Assembly (NCBI RefSeq): GCF_002899455.1 | Contig: NZ_PPFB01000001.1 | Coordinates: 4,811,001 to 4,875,000, forward strand | DNA from: Streptomyces sp. DH-12 | GTDB taxonomy: Bacteria; Actinomycetota; Actinomycetes; Streptomycetales; Streptomycetaceae | Direction: 5' to 3' | Length of the DNA stretch: 64,000 nt | Shown here: positions 1 to 8,362 of the stretch, piece by piece | Layout: each line of letters starts with the position of its first letter | Numbering within the stretch: position 1 is the stretch's first letter | Notes under the pieces: model-generated | Databases searched by the model: none | Seen by the model: only the letters and a program-made list of their open reading frames with translations | What the model was told of the DNA's origin: nothing | Position numbers and translations under genes: made by a program

Positions 1-121
1 CGGCGTCCCGGAGCCGGGGGCCGGGCAGCGGCTCCTCGCCTGAACCGACCGGGGCGCCGGGCGTCCGCCCCCGCCCGAGTCCCTCGATGTGACGCGTCTG
101 GCGCGGAGGCTGGAGGCACGC

Positions 122-1270
122 ATGACCACCACGACACCCCACGTCCCCGAGCACGTCCCCGAGTCCGAGGGGCCGGCGGACGCCGTGGCCGGCCGCCCGG
201 TCCGGCTGATCCACACCGAGTCCACCACCGAGATCCCCGTCCACCTGCTGTTCCGCGAGGAGCCCGTGCCCGCACCGCCCCCGGCGGAGGTCGAGCCGCG
301 GCCCGCGGCCGGCGCCCGCCGCCCCGACGCCGGCCGGGACGACCGGGACACCCGGGACCTCAGGGTGCGGGCCCGCGCCGCCGCGCCCGGCGTCGACCCG
401 GCGATCGTGGAGCGGCCCGCCCGGGTGCTGCCGGGCATCGCGGGCGTGATCGCGGGGGTGTGCGGCACGGCGGGCTGCGTGGCCACGGCGTGGTGGGCGG
501 GGGTGCTGCCGCCCCTGGCCGCGGAGGCGCTCGGCCTGTCCGTCCGGGCCGGCGGCCCCGGTCCCGCGCAGTGGGCGGCGTTCGCCGGGGCCGGGGCGCT
601 CGGGCTGTTCGGCTTCGGCGGACTGGCCCGCGGGCGGACCGGGCGGGCCTGGGTGCTCGGGCTGTTCGGCCGCTACCGGGGGACCGTGCGGGGCACCGGA
701 CTGCTGTGGGTGAACCCGCTGTTGCTGCGCCGCCGGGTCGACGTGCGGCTGCGGCACTGGCGCGGCGGGCCGCTGCCGGCGGCCGACCGCGGCGGGGTCG
801 CGCTGCGGGTGGCCGTGCAGGTGGTGTGGCGGGTGCGGGACACCGCGCGGGCGACGCTGGGGGTGCAGGACCACGAGGGGTACCTGCGGGCGTGCGTGGA
901 GGCGGCGTTGCTGCGGGTGCCGGTGGCGGCGCCGGGCGCCGGGCGGGGCGCGGTGCAGACGACGCAGGACGCGCTGACCCGGCTGGTCGCGGCGGACGCC
1001 GGGCCGGTGGGGGTGGAGGTCCTGGCGGTGCGTCCGCTGCGGGTGGAGTACGCGCCGGAGGTGGCCGCCGCGATGCACCGGCGCCGGATCGCGGCGCTGG
1101 ACGCCCGGCACCGGGCGAGCGTGATCGGCTCGGTCGTGGACTCGGTGGAGGACACCGTGACCCGGCTGACCATGCGCGGTCTGGTGGACCTGGACGACTG
1201 CGAGCGCAAGGTGCTGGTGAAGGACCTGACGGTGGCGTTCTGCGCGGGGCGGGGCGAGACCGGGCCATGA
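122..1270 (+). CDS. SPFH/band-7 domain membrane protein
   Basis: Protein of 382 residues with an acidic/proline-rich N-terminus, two hydrophobic segments at about residues 105-130 and 150-169, and an SPFH-like domain from about 178 to the end (wall of alternating beta/alpha with RVAVQVVWRVRDTARA and a C-terminal helix EVAAAMHRRRIAALDARHRA). SPFH proteins form membrane-associated oligomeric scaffolds; the exact role of this one is unknown. I chose the ATG at 122 because GGAGG lies at 112-116, five bases upstream; an in-frame GTG at 89 lacks such a site. It stands alone, with a regulated secreted enzyme downstream. Family assignment is by pattern recognition. Confidence 0.75.
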   Translation: MTTTTPHVPEHVPESEGPADAVAGRPVRLIHTESTTEIPVHLLFREEPVPAPPPAEVEPRPAAGARRPDAGRDDRDTRDLRVRARAAAPGVDPAIVERPARVLPGIAGVIAGVCGTAGCVATAWWAGVLPPLAAEALGLSVRAGGPGPAQWAAFAGAGALGLFGFGGLARGRTGRAWVLGLFGRYRGTVRGTGLLWVNPLLLRRRVDVRLRHWRGGPLPAADRGGVALRVAVQVVWRVRDTARATLGVQDHEGYLRACVEAALLRVPVAAPGAGRGAVQTTQDALTRLVAADAGPVGVEVLAVRPLRVEYAPEVAAAMHRRRIAALDARHRASVIGSVVDSVEDTVTRLTMRGLVDLDDCERKVLVKDLTVAFCAGRGETGP

Positions 1271-1364
1271 GCGGCGGGGAAAGGCCGGGAAAGGACGGGG
1301 GAGGCGGGGAGAACAAGCCCTGTGATTGGTATGGACATGTTCAACCAACGTCCTTACTCTGAGC

Positions 1365-1380
1365 CTTGGTCTAGACCTGC
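1365..1380 (+). promoter_or_regulatory. DasR-type operator (dre) before the AA10 gene
   Basis: The sequence CTTGGTCTAGACCTGC has a perfect 10-bp palindrome GGTCTAGACC at 1368-1377. It closely matches the known dre of the GlcNAc-responsive GntR regulator DasR (ACTGGTCTAGACCACT-like). It sits 37 bp before the start codon of the chitin-type monooxygenase gene, which fits repression relieved by N-acetylglucosamine metabolites. The match is seen; DasR control is inference. Confidence 0.75.
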
Positions 1381-1416
1381 ACTCTGAACACTCCCCCACA
1401 CTCCAGGAGCGGCAGC

Positions 1417-2022
1417 ATGCGTAAACGGACCAAGTTGTACGCGGCCGCGGTGGGACTGGCCACGACCGGAGCGCTCATGCTCTCCTCCGGCGGGGCCAGC
1501 GGCCACGGCTACACCGACCTGCCGGTCAGCAGGCAGAAGCTCTGCCAGAACGGCTCGGTCTCCAATTGCGGCGCCATCCAGTGGGAGCCGCAGAGCGTCG
1601 AGGGCCCGAAGGGCTTCCCGGCAGGCGGCCCCGCCGACGGCAGGCTCTGTTCGGCCGGCAACGCGCCCTTCGCCGCGCTCGACGCCCCGCGCACGCCGTC
1701 GGGCGGCGCCTGGCCGACCACCCGGGTCACCGGTGGCCAGAACTACACCTTCCGGTGGCAGTTCACGGCCATGCACGCCACGACCGACTTCAAGTACTAC
1801 ATCACCAAGCCGGGCTGGAACCAGAACCACAACCTGTCCCGGTCCGACCTCAACCTCACGCCGTTCCTGACCGTCCCCTACAACGGCCAGCGTCCGCCGC
1901 AGACCCTGTCGCACAGCGGCCGGCTGCCCACCGGGCTCAGCGGTCACCACGTGATCCTCGCGGTGTGGACGGTCCACGACACGGGCAACGCGTTCTACGC
2001 CTGCTCGGACGTGACCTTCTAG
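1417..2022 (+). CDS. Secreted AA10 lytic polysaccharide monooxygenase (chitin-binding protein type)
   Basis: A 201-residue secreted copper enzyme. A Sec signal peptide (KRTK, hydrophobic stretch, ASG) ends before His30, so the mature protein begins HGYTDLP, the N-terminal His of the copper histidine brace. The second brace His is His120 (AMHATTDF), and Phe193 in NAFYACSD fills the usual axial position. Four Cys residues can form the typical disulfides. The catalytic domain covers the whole mature chain with no extra carbohydrate-binding module, the size of Streptomyces Chb proteins. AA10 enzymes oxidatively cleave crystalline chitin or cellulose; the chitin-type fold and the DasR-like operator upstream favour chitin. 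AGGAG lies seven bases before the ATG. A strong terminator follows. Confidence 0.93.
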   Translation: MRKRTKLYAAAVGLATTGALMLSSGGASGHGYTDLPVSRQKLCQNGSVSNCGAIQWEPQSVEGPKGFPAGGPADGRLCSAGNAPFAALDAPRTPSGGAWPTTRVTGGQNYTFRWQFTAMHATTDFKYYITKPGWNQNHNLSRSDLNLTPFLTVPYNGQRPPQTLSHSGRLPTGLSGHHVILAVWTVHDTGNAFYACSDVTF

Positions 2023-2082
2023 CGCCTCCCGGACCGGTCCGGGCTCCGGCCGGGCCGGTCCCCGGCAGGTCCGGGCACGTCA

Positions 2083-2112
2083 AAGGGCCTCTCGCTCCCA
2101 CGAGAGGCCCTT
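2083..2112. terminator. Bidirectional intrinsic terminator
   Basis: Perfect 12-bp stem: AAGGGCCTCTCG at 2083-2094 pairs with CGAGAGGCCCTT at 2101-2112 around a 6-base loop. It lies between the monooxygenase stop and the 3' end of the convergent tRNA-Lys and can end both transcripts. Confidence 0.85.
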
Positions 2113-2117
2113 CTCGG

Positions 2118-2191
2118 TGCGCCGCCAGGGACTCGAACCCCGGACCCGCTGATTAAGAGTCAGCTGCTCTAACCAACTGAGCTAGCGGCGC
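2118..2191 (-). tRNA. tRNA-Lys (anticodon CUU)
   Basis: A 74-nt cloverleaf on the minus strand: acceptor GCGCCGC/GCGGCGC, D arm AGCTCAGTTGGTTAGAGC, anticodon loop CUCUUAA giving CUU, T arm with GGTTCGAGTCC, discriminator A. CCA is not encoded. It is identical to the tRNA at 8935-9008, which lies in the opposite orientation. Confidence 0.97.
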
Positions 2192-2298
2192 ATGACTCCC
2201 GCCGTCCGCTTCCGCGGTCGGCGACGGAGAAAATCATACCTGGTCCGGGGAGGTGCTCCCGACCACCTCGGCCGGGGGCCCGGTCCGCGCGACCGTCC

Positions 2299-3057
2299 CT
2301 AGATCGCCAGCGACAGCAGGACGGGCGCGGCGTTGCGGTTGAGGGTGTCGGCGGCCCGGCGCAGCCGGTGGGCGTGCTCCAGCGGCAGGGACAGCGCCAG
2401 GCATCCGGCCGTGGACCCGGCGGTGAGCGGGACGGCCGCGCAGACCGTGCCGACCGCGTACTCCTGGAGGTCCAGGACCGGCACCGTCGGCGGCTGCGAG
2501 GCGAGCCTCGACAGCAGCAGGCGGTCGCTGGTGATGGTGCGCGAGGTGAGCCGGGCCGGGCGGTGCCGGGCCAGGTGGTCGCGCCGGCCCTCGTGGTCGA
2601 GCTGGGTGAGCAGACTCTTGCCGACCGCCGTGGCGTGCGCGGAGTAGCGGAAGTCCACCCACTCGTTCACCTTCGGGGCGGCCGGGGAGTCGGCGTACTG
2701 GGTGACCCTGACCTCGCCGTCGACGTACCGGCTGAGGTAGACGGCGGCGCCCACGGAGTCGCGCAGCCGGTCCAGGGTGTGCTGAAGGGTGTCCCGCAGG
2801 GCCTCCTGGTGTCCGTCGGCGGAGTCCAGCCGGGCGAAGGCCGCCCCGGTGACGTACCCGCCGTCGGCGATCTGCTCGACGTAGGCCTCGCGGCGCAGCA
2901 TGCGCAGGAGGGTGGTCAGCCGCTCCGTGCCGATGCCGGTCTCGCGGGCGAGTTCGGTCTCGTTGATTCCTGTGCCGCGCCGCGCCACCGTCTCCAGGAC
3001 GCGCAGCGCGTCCTGGACCGAGTGGTACGACGCGGTCGGCTCGTGCCTCAGCGCCAC
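2299..3057 (-). CDS. IclR family transcriptional regulator
   Basis: 252 residues, GTG start. The N-terminal winged helix-turn-helix is at about residues 10-70 (SVQDALRVLETVARRGTGINETELARETGI), followed by the IclR effector-binding domain (SAHATAVGKSLL motif, then QEYAVGTVCAAVPL near the C-terminus). It lies downstream of, and on the same strand as, the ehuBCDA importer, so control of that importer or the racemase-like gene is plausible but unproven. A 12-bp palindrome upstream (3245-3256) is a candidate autoregulatory operator. Confidence 0.9.
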   Translation of the reverse strand: MALRHEPTASYHSVQDALRVLETVARRGTGINETELARETGIGTERLTTLLRMLRREAYVEQIADGGYVTGAAFARLDSADGHQEALRDTLQHTLDRLRDSVGAAVYLSRYVDGEVRVTQYADSPAAPKVNEWVDFRYSAHATAVGKSLLTQLDHEGRRDHLARHRPARLTSRTITSDRLLLSRLASQPPTVPVLDLQEYAVGTVCAAVPLTAGSTAGCLALSLPLEHAHRLRRAADTLNRNAAPVLLSLAI

Positions 3058-3244
3058 GGTTTCCCCCTGCGCTCGCTACGTAGACCCGTCGGAACCGTCC
3101 CGGCCGCCGGGCGGACGGGGGCGGTGTCCAAGGGCCTGGGGCCGCAATCCGGTCGACGAATCCCCTCCACGATAGCCGTCAAAAGGCGTACGAAAAGCGG
3201 GGGTTGACAAGATGGCGGCCCTCTGAACTGCGATGTCGACCCTC

Positions 3245-3256
3245 TGGCATATGCCA
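3245..3256. promoter_or_regulatory. Palindrome TGGCATATGCCA in the IclR promoter region
   Basis: Perfect 12-bp palindrome in the 253-bp gap between the ehuA stop and the IclR gene start. IclR regulators bind palindromes of about this size near their own genes. A related GGCATATGCC occurs at 8263-8272, upstream of an unrelated gene, which weakens specificity. Confidence 0.4.
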
Positions 3257-3310
3257 CAGGGATGACCCAGGCCGTAGACCTCGGACAATGCGCCGGGCGC
3301 GCTCCGGTGG

Positions 3311-4102
3311 CTACAGGACCGCGCTGAGGAACTCCCGCGTCCGGTCGTGCTCCGGCTCGTTGAAGATCTTCTCCGGCGAGCCCGCCTCGATGACCCGGCC
3401 CGAGTCGAACATCAGCACCTGGTCCGAGATGTCCCGCGCGAAGTTCATCTCGTGGGTCACGCAGAGCATCGTGATGTCGGTGGAGCGGGCGATGTCCCGC
3501 AGCACGTCCAGCACGCCGGCCACCAGCTCCGGGTCCAGGGCCGAGGTGACCTCGTCCAGCAGCAGCACCTGCGGGCGCATCGCCAGCGCCCGGGCGATCG
3601 CCACCCGCTGCTGCTGGCCGCCGGAGAGCTGTCCGGGACGTTTTCCGAGGTGCTCGGTCAGCCCGACCATCTCCAGCAGCTCCCGCGCCCGCTCCTCGGC
3701 CGCGTCCTTGGACATGCCGAGCACGGTGACCGGGGCCTCGGTGATGTTCCGCAGCACGGTCATGTTCGGGAACAGGTTGAACTGCTGGAAGACCATGCCG
3801 ATCTTCTTGCGGACCTCGCGGACCTGCTTCTCCGGGGCCGGGAAGAGCTGCTGCCCGTCGACGGTGATCGTGCCCTCGTCGGGCTTCAGCAGGGTCATCA
3901 GCAGCCGCAGGATCGTGGTCTTGCCGGACCCGGACGGGCCGATCAGCGTCACGTGCTTGCCGGCGTCGACGGAGAAGTCCAGGTGGTCCAGGACCGTGTG
4001 GTCGCCGAACCGCTTGGTGACCCGCTCCAGCCGGATCAGCTCACCCGTGCTGCGCGGACCCCCGGGCTTCTTCTCGAACGGGGCGTGGGTGTCAGTGGAC
4101 AA
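3311..4102 (-). CDS. ehuA: Ectoine/hydroxyectoine-type ABC importer ATPase EhuA
   Basis: Polar-amino-acid-type ABC ATPase. Walker A GPSGSGKT is at about residues 55-62, the Q-loop in FQQFNLFP, the signature LSGGQQQR at about 159-166, and Walker B LLLDE at about 180-184 followed by the D-loop SALD and a switch His (THEMNFA). It energises uptake through the EhuCD permease. It is the last gene of ehuB-ehuC-ehuD-ehuA, overlapping ehuD. I chose TTG at 4102 (GGAG nine bases upstream); an earlier in-frame GTG at 4129 is possible. Substrate rests on similarity of the whole cluster to ehuABCD; another polar solute cannot be excluded. Confidence 0.85.
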   Translation of the reverse strand: MSTDTHAPFEKKPGGPRSTGELIRLERVTKRFGDHTVLDHLDFSVDAGKHVTLIGPSGSGKTTILRLLMTLLKPDEGTITVDGQQLFPAPEKQVREVRKKIGMVFQQFNLFPNMTVLRNITEAPVTVLGMSKDAAEERARELLEMVGLTEHLGKRPGQLSGGQQQRVAIARALAMRPQVLLLDEVTSALDPELVAGVLDVLRDIARSTDITMLCVTHEMNFARDISDQVLMFDSGRVIEAGSPEKIFNEPEHDRTREFLSAVL

Positions 4103-4742
4103 GGCGTCGCTCCAGGGCTCGCAGGGCAAGGGAGGCCAGGTAGGAGATGACGATGAAGGCGACGCCGATCACCGTCAGGGGCTCGGTGAACTGGAAGTTC
4201 TGCTGGGCGAACAGCCGTGCCTGGCCGAGCATCTCCAGCACGGTGACGGCCATCAGCAGCGGGGTGTCCTTCAGCATCGAGATGACGTAGTTGCCGAGCG
4301 CGGGCACCACCCGGCGCACGGCCTGCGGCAGGATCACCACGGTCCACGTCCGGCGCGGCGGCAGGTTCAGCGCCGTCGCCGCCTCCCACTGGCCCACCGG
4401 CACGGCCTCGATGCCGGCGCGGTAGACCTGCATCGTGTACGTCGAGTAGTGCAGCCCGATGGCGAAGACGCCGGTGGTCAGCGCCGAGAAGGTGATCTCC
4501 CACTCGGGCAGCACGTAGAAGAGGAAGAACAGCTGCACCAGCAGCGGGGTGTTGCGGATGAACTCCGTGACGCCGCCGACCGGCCAGGTCACCCAGCGCG
4601 TCGGCGCCCGCATCAGCAGCGCCCACACCAGGCCCAGCACGAAGGAGATCAGCGAGCCGAACACCAGGATCTGCAGGGTGACCCACAGACCGTCCCAGAA
4701 GTACGGCATGAAATCGGCGACCGCGCCCCAGTCCCACGTCAC
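4092..4742 (-). CDS. ehuD: Ectoine/hydroxyectoine-type ABC importer permease EhuD
   Basis: 216-residue integral membrane subunit of the His/Glu/Gln-type (3-TMR) family, with about five membrane segments and the EAA-like loop (GQWEAATALNLPPRRTWTVVILPQA) that docks on the ATPase. The GTG start overlaps the ehuC stop by four bases (GTGA at 4739-4742), and its own stop overlaps the start of ehuA. This is typical of tight translational coupling in the operon. It pairs with EhuC to form the membrane channel. Confidence 0.85.
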   Translation of the reverse strand: MTWDWGAVADFMPYFWDGLWVTLQILVFGSLISFVLGLVWALLMRAPTRWVTWPVGGVTEFIRNTPLLVQLFFLFYVLPEWEITFSALTTGVFAIGLHYSTYTMQVYRAGIEAVPVGQWEAATALNLPPRRTWTVVILPQAVRRVVPALGNYVISMLKDTPLLMAVTVLEMLGQARLFAQQNFQFTEPLTVIGVAFIVISYLASLALRALERRLVH

Positions 4743-5440
4743 GAGACACCACTTCCCTCGGGCACGCGCACGGCGGCGGTCCTCTTCTTCGGCGCCTTGC
4801 CGGCGCCCGCCTTCAGCTTCTTCTCGAGGCCGCGCATCGACCGGGTGAGCAGGAAGGCGATCACGAAGTAGATGAGCAGGACGTACGTGTAGATCTCCGC
4901 GCTCTCCTGCAGCGCCAGACGCACCAGGTTGGCGCTGAACGCCAGGTCGCCCATGCCCATGATCGACACCAGGGCGGTGCCCTTGAGCAGCTCGATCAGC
5001 AGGTTGGAGAACGGCGGGATCATCTCCGGCACCGCCTGCGGCAGCAGGATGAGCCGCATCCGCTGCCAGGGCGTGAAGCTGAGGGCGATGCCGCCCTCGC
5101 GCTGGGCCGGGTCCACCGCGGCGAGGGCGCCGCGCACGACCTCCGCCCCGTACGCCCCGTAGGTCAGGCCGAGCGCCAGGGTGCCCGCCCACAGCGGCAC
5201 GAGCTGCCAGCCGAAGGCCGGGGGCAGCACGAAGAACACCCAGAAGATCATCACCAGCGCGGAGGTGCCGCGGAACACCTCGGTGTAGAAGCCCGCGAGG
5301 AAGCGGACGATCCACAGCCGGTGGGTGCGGGCGACGCCGACCACGAACGACACCGCGGCGGCGAGCAGCGCGCTGAGCACCAGCAGCTGGATCGTGACCC
5401 AGACGCCGTCGAGTACGCGTTCCCAGAGTCCGGAGGTCAT
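4739..5440 (-). CDS. ehuC: Ectoine/hydroxyectoine-type ABC importer permease EhuC
   Basis: 233-residue permease of the polar amino acid 3-TMR family: hydrophobic segments throughout, and the EAA loop PAQREGGIALSFTPWQRMRLILLPQA. The C-terminus ends in a basic tail (KKLKAGAGKAPKKRTAAV). I chose the ATG at 5440 because it overlaps the ehuB stop in ATGA; a GTG at 5449 is the other option. It is coupled by a 4-base overlap to ehuD downstream. Confidence 0.85.
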   Translation of the reverse strand: MTSGLWERVLDGVWVTIQLLVLSALLAAAVSFVVGVARTHRLWIVRFLAGFYTEVFRGTSALVMIFWVFFVLPPAFGWQLVPLWAGTLALGLTYGAYGAEVVRGALAAVDPAQREGGIALSFTPWQRMRLILLPQAVPEMIPPFSNLLIELLKGTALVSIMGMGDLAFSANLVRLALQESAEIYTYVLLIYFVIAFLLTRSMRGLEKKLKAGAGKAPKKRTAAVRVPEGSGVS

Positions 5441-6351
5441 CCGCCGCACAACTCCTTCGCGGTCAGATCGGTCATCTCGTCCTCGGTGAACCCGAACGGC
5501 CTGAGGATGCGCAGCAGTTCGCCGCTCTTCTTGAGTTCCGCCAGCTCGACGTTGAAGGCGTCGCGCAGCTTGGTCTCGGTGGGCCGGAACGCGAACGCGC
5601 CGCCGTCGACGTGCGGCTTGCCGTCGACGATGGGCTTGAAGGGCTCGGTGACCTCGGCCTTGCGGGACTTCTTGACCACCTCGCGGGTGGTGACCGCGGT
5701 ACCGGCGAAGACGTCGGCGCGTCCGGCCTCGACGGCGTTCAGGCCGGCGACCTGATCGGGGACGATCAGGATGTCGCTCTCCTTGTACCCGGCCTCCACG
5801 GCGTACGCGATCTCCGCGTAGCCGGTGCCGGTGGCGAACTTCGCCTTCTTCTCGACGACGTCCCGGTAGTCGCGCAGCCCCAGCGGGTTGCCCTTGCGGA
5901 CGATGAACGAGTCGAGCATCTGGTAGTCGGGATCGGCGAAGATGACCTGCTCGCAGCGCTCGGGGTTGACGTACATGCCCGCGGCCACGACGTCGAACTG
6001 CTGCGAGTTCAGCCCCGGTATGAGCGAGCCGAACTCGGTGGGCACGGGCTGCACCCGGTCCACCCCCAGCCGTTTGAAGATGACCTTGGCCAGCTCCGGC
6101 GCCTCGCCGGTCAGCTCCCCGTTCCTGTCGATGTAGCCGAACGGGATCTCGCCGGCGATGCCCAGCCGGACCACGCCCGCCGCCCTGAGCCGGTCGAGCA
6201 GGTCACCGCCGTCCGCCGTGGCGGCGGTCGGTACGCGGGAACACCCCGCGGCGCCCAGCGCGCCGAGCGCCGCGACCCCCGCGAGCAGCGACCGACGCGA
6301 GGGCCCGGAGGTCCCGTGTATTCGTCTCAATGGGTGAAGTGGTGGAGCCAT
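5437..6351 (-). CDS. ehuB: Ectoine/hydroxyectoine-binding lipoprotein EhuB
   Basis: 304-residue solute-binding protein, first gene of the importer operon. The N-terminus has SRRSLLAG (Tat-like twin Arg) and a lipobox LGAAGC with Cys37 as lipidation site. The rest is a family 3 periplasmic-binding fold (GEIPFGYIDRNGELTGEAPELA near the start, ADVFAGTAVTTREV late). The closest family I recognise is EhuB, which binds the compatible solutes ectoine and hydroxyectoine. Uptake can serve osmoprotection or catabolism; the neighbouring racemase-like gene recalls EutA of ectoine utilisation. ATG at 6351 precedes the signal region; longer in-frame starts look spurious. Confidence 0.88.
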   Translation of the reverse strand: MAPPLHPLRRIHGTSGPSRRSLLAGVAALGALGAAGCSRVPTAATADGGDLLDRLRAAGVVRLGIAGEIPFGYIDRNGELTGEAPELAKVIFKRLGVDRVQPVPTEFGSLIPGLNSQQFDVVAAGMYVNPERCEQVIFADPDYQMLDSFIVRKGNPLGLRDYRDVVEKKAKFATGTGYAEIAYAVEAGYKESDILIVPDQVAGLNAVEAGRADVFAGTAVTTREVVKKSRKAEVTEPFKPIVDGKPHVDGGAFAFRPTETKLRDAFNVELAELKKSGELLRILRPFGFTEDEMTDLTAKELCGG

Positions 6352-6636
6352 GGCGGCGCAGCTACCCGAACGGATGCGAGTTATTCCGGCCAGTTTCGGC
6401 CCCGTCCGGCGGTGGGACGGCCGCGACCGGCACGGGACCATGGGGCGCACGGCCGACCGGCTCCCCGGGATCTCCCCGGTCGGGCGCGAGGCGGCCGGCG
6501 CCGGCGGGACCGGCTGTCCCGGACGGCGCCCGCCCGCACGTCACGCGTACTCCCTACGCGCCCGTCGAGGTCGGTCCGGACCCCGCCCGGCCGGCCGGCG
6601 AGCACGAGACGCCGGGCGACGCGGTCCCGCACCGGC

Positions 6637-6768
6637 CCGCCGACGTACGACGTGATCCCGGAGCGGGGGGCGGAGCCGCGCATACCGGTCATCTCGGCCA
6701 ACCAGGTGATCATGTGGGCGGCGCTGCGCCGATTGGGTACCCGGGCGGTGGACCGTATCAGGCGCTGA
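6637..6768 (+). pseudogene. C-terminal remnant of an Asp/Glu racemase/maleate isomerase family gene
   Basis: About 43 codons ending at the TGA at 6766-6768 read PTYDVIPERGAEPRIPVISANQ followed by a MWAALRRLGTR-like tail. This matches the C-terminal end typical of the same family as the next gene (TVAHIPALEKELGKPVLTANQVTAWQCLR). No matching N-terminal 200 codons exist between ehuB and here, so it is a truncated relic, not an intact gene. The rest of 6352-6865 shows no other gene. Confidence 0.65.
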
Positions 6769-6865
6769 TCGACGCGTCCGCGCGCTCCGGGACCGTCGTG
6801 CCGGACCGGACCTCCGGCCCCGTGGTGCCGGACGCGCCCGGAGAGAAGCAGCAGGAAGGCTGGAC

Positions 6866-7597
6866 ATGACCGCACTGGGATTCCTCTACCCCGGCCACGC
6901 CGCGGAGGACGACTATCCGCGCATCGAGCAGCTGCTGGGCAGCGACATCCGCGTGGAACTGGTGCACACCGACATCGGCGAGGACGCGCGCCGGGCGGAC
7001 ACCCTGCGCGGGGCGGGCTCGCCCGAGCGGCTGGCGGCCGGCCTGGAGGAGCTGCGGCTCGCCGGCGCCGAGGCCGTGGTGTGGGCCTGCACCAGCGGCA
7101 GCTTCGTGCACGGCTGGGAAGGGGCCCACGAGCAGGTGCGCGGTCTCGCGCTGGCCGCGGGCATGCCCGCCTCCTCCACCTCCTTCGGCTTCGTGCACGC
7201 GCTGCGCGAGATCGAGGTCCGCCGGGTCGCCGTCGGCGCGACCTACCCCGACGACATCGCCCGGCTGTTCGCCGACTTCCTGCGGGCCGGGGGAGCGGAG
7301 GTCACCGCGGTGCACGGTGCGGGGATCACCACGGCCGCCGAGGCGGGCGCCTGGGGCGAGCGGGAGCTGTTCGCGCTGGCCCGCGCGGCCGACTCCCCGG
7401 ACGCCGAGGCGGTGCTCCTGCCGAACACCGCCCTGCACACCGTCGCCCACATCCCCGCCCTGGAGAAGGAGCTGGGCAAGCCGGTCCTCACCGCCAACCA
7501 GGTCACCGCCTGGCAGTGCCTGCGCCTCACCGACCGCCGCGTGAACGCCCCCGAACTGGGCGCGCTCTTCACCCGGGAGCCGGTCGTCCAGGTGTGA
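6866..7597 (+). CDS. Asp/Glu racemase/maleate isomerase family protein (EutA-like)
   Basis: 243 residues. The two family Cys regions are partly visible: the first (VVWACTSGSFVHGW) has a Cys, while the second (DAEAVLLPNTALHTV) has Asn where many members have Cys. The reaction is therefore uncertain, possibly not a classical racemase. Related proteins are maleate cis-trans isomerase, arylmalonate decarboxylase and the ectoine-utilisation protein EutA. Divergent from ehuBCDA, with a truncated paralogue between them, it may act on a product of ectoine or another imported solute. AGGAAGG precedes the ATG. A strong hairpin terminator follows at 7707. Confidence 0.75.
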   Translation: MTALGFLYPGHAAEDDYPRIEQLLGSDIRVELVHTDIGEDARRADTLRGAGSPERLAAGLEELRLAGAEAVVWACTSGSFVHGWEGAHEQVRGLALAAGMPASSTSFGFVHALREIEVRRVAVGATYPDDIARLFADFLRAGGAEVTAVHGAGITTAAEAGAWGERELFALARAADSPDAEAVLLPNTALHTVAHIPALEKELGKPVLTANQVTAWQCLRLTDRRVNAPELGALFTREPVVQV

Positions 7598-7706
7598 TCC
7601 GTCCGCAGGGACGTGAGGAACGCCACCTTCACCGGCGTACGTCCTCCCGCGCGCCCGGAGCGCGTTCCCGTCACCGCCTTTGTGCGCCCCGCGAGCTGGG
7701 TAGTCA

Positions 7707-7742
7707 CCGGTCGGCCCCGCCCGTGCGGGCGGGGCCGACCGG
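7707..7742 (+). terminator. Intrinsic terminator
   Basis: Perfect GC-rich inverted repeat, CCGGTCGGCCCCGCCCG at 7707-7723 with its complement at 7726-7742, about 110 bp after the racemase-like gene. No U-tract, as is common in Streptomyces. Confidence 0.75.
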
Positions 7743-7837
7743 CCGCCTCGGGCCGGACGCCCTCTTGCGGGGGCGCGGGACAATGGACGGTGGCCCTCCG
7801 GCACCCGGAGGCCACCGCGACGTACGAAGGAGAAGTC

Positions 7838-8203
7838 ATGGCGGAGCACACGCCGCGCCCGGACCAGCCGCGGCTACGCCCCGCGCCCCTGCTGTTCGAG
7901 CCCGCGCAGGCGGCCTCGGACCCCGAGCACTTCTTCGACCTGGAGTCGCTCGAGGATCCGCGCGCACTGCTGGAGCGGGCCACGGAGCTGACGCTCGCGT
8001 TCCGTGCCGCCGCGGACCGGGCGACGGAGTTCCAGGCGATGGCGGCGGCCCAGCTCGCCGACCCCCGGCGCTTCGACCGGCTGTCCACGGCGGACATCGC
8101 CGAGCGCGCCGAGTGGACCGAGGACTACGCGAAGAAGATGGTCGAGTTCGGCCGCGACCTGATGCGCGGCGGCGAGGGCCCGGGGCACGTCGACCCCGTG
8201 TGA
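7838..8203 (+). CDS. Conserved small acidic protein of unknown function
   Basis: 121 residues, no recognised domain. It looks soluble and helical (two amphipathic stretches: DPRALLERATELTLAFRAAA and TADIAERAEWTEDYAKKMVE), without signal peptide or membrane segment. The ATG at 7838 follows GAAGGAGAAG. Codon usage and GC are like the backbone. I recall similar short proteins in Streptomyces, but no function. Confidence 0.7.
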   Translation: MAEHTPRPDQPRLRPAPLLFEPAQAASDPEHFFDLESLEDPRALLERATELTLAFRAAADRATEFQAMAAAQLADPRRFDRLSTADIAERAEWTEDYAKKMVEFGRDLMRGGEGPGHVDPV

Positions 8204-8362
8204 GCCACGTGCCCCTCCCGGTCCCGGTCCCTCCGGTCGGACGGGGGTGGTCGAACGGGTGTGGCATATGCCGGGTGACAGGGTACGCGCTCGGCCGGGC
8301 CCCCGTCAGGGATTCCGGCAACTCTGGGAAACCGTTCCCTCACGGCGCGTAGAAATATCTGT

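Noticed and set aside
360..1316. Long Arg/Pro-rich frame opposite the SPFH gene
   Set aside because: Typical antisense shadow of high-GC coding sequence, with no ribosome site or domain.
8263..8272. GGCATATGCC as a second IclR-type operator
   Set aside because: Too short and in front of an unrelated gene; probably a promoter element or chance.
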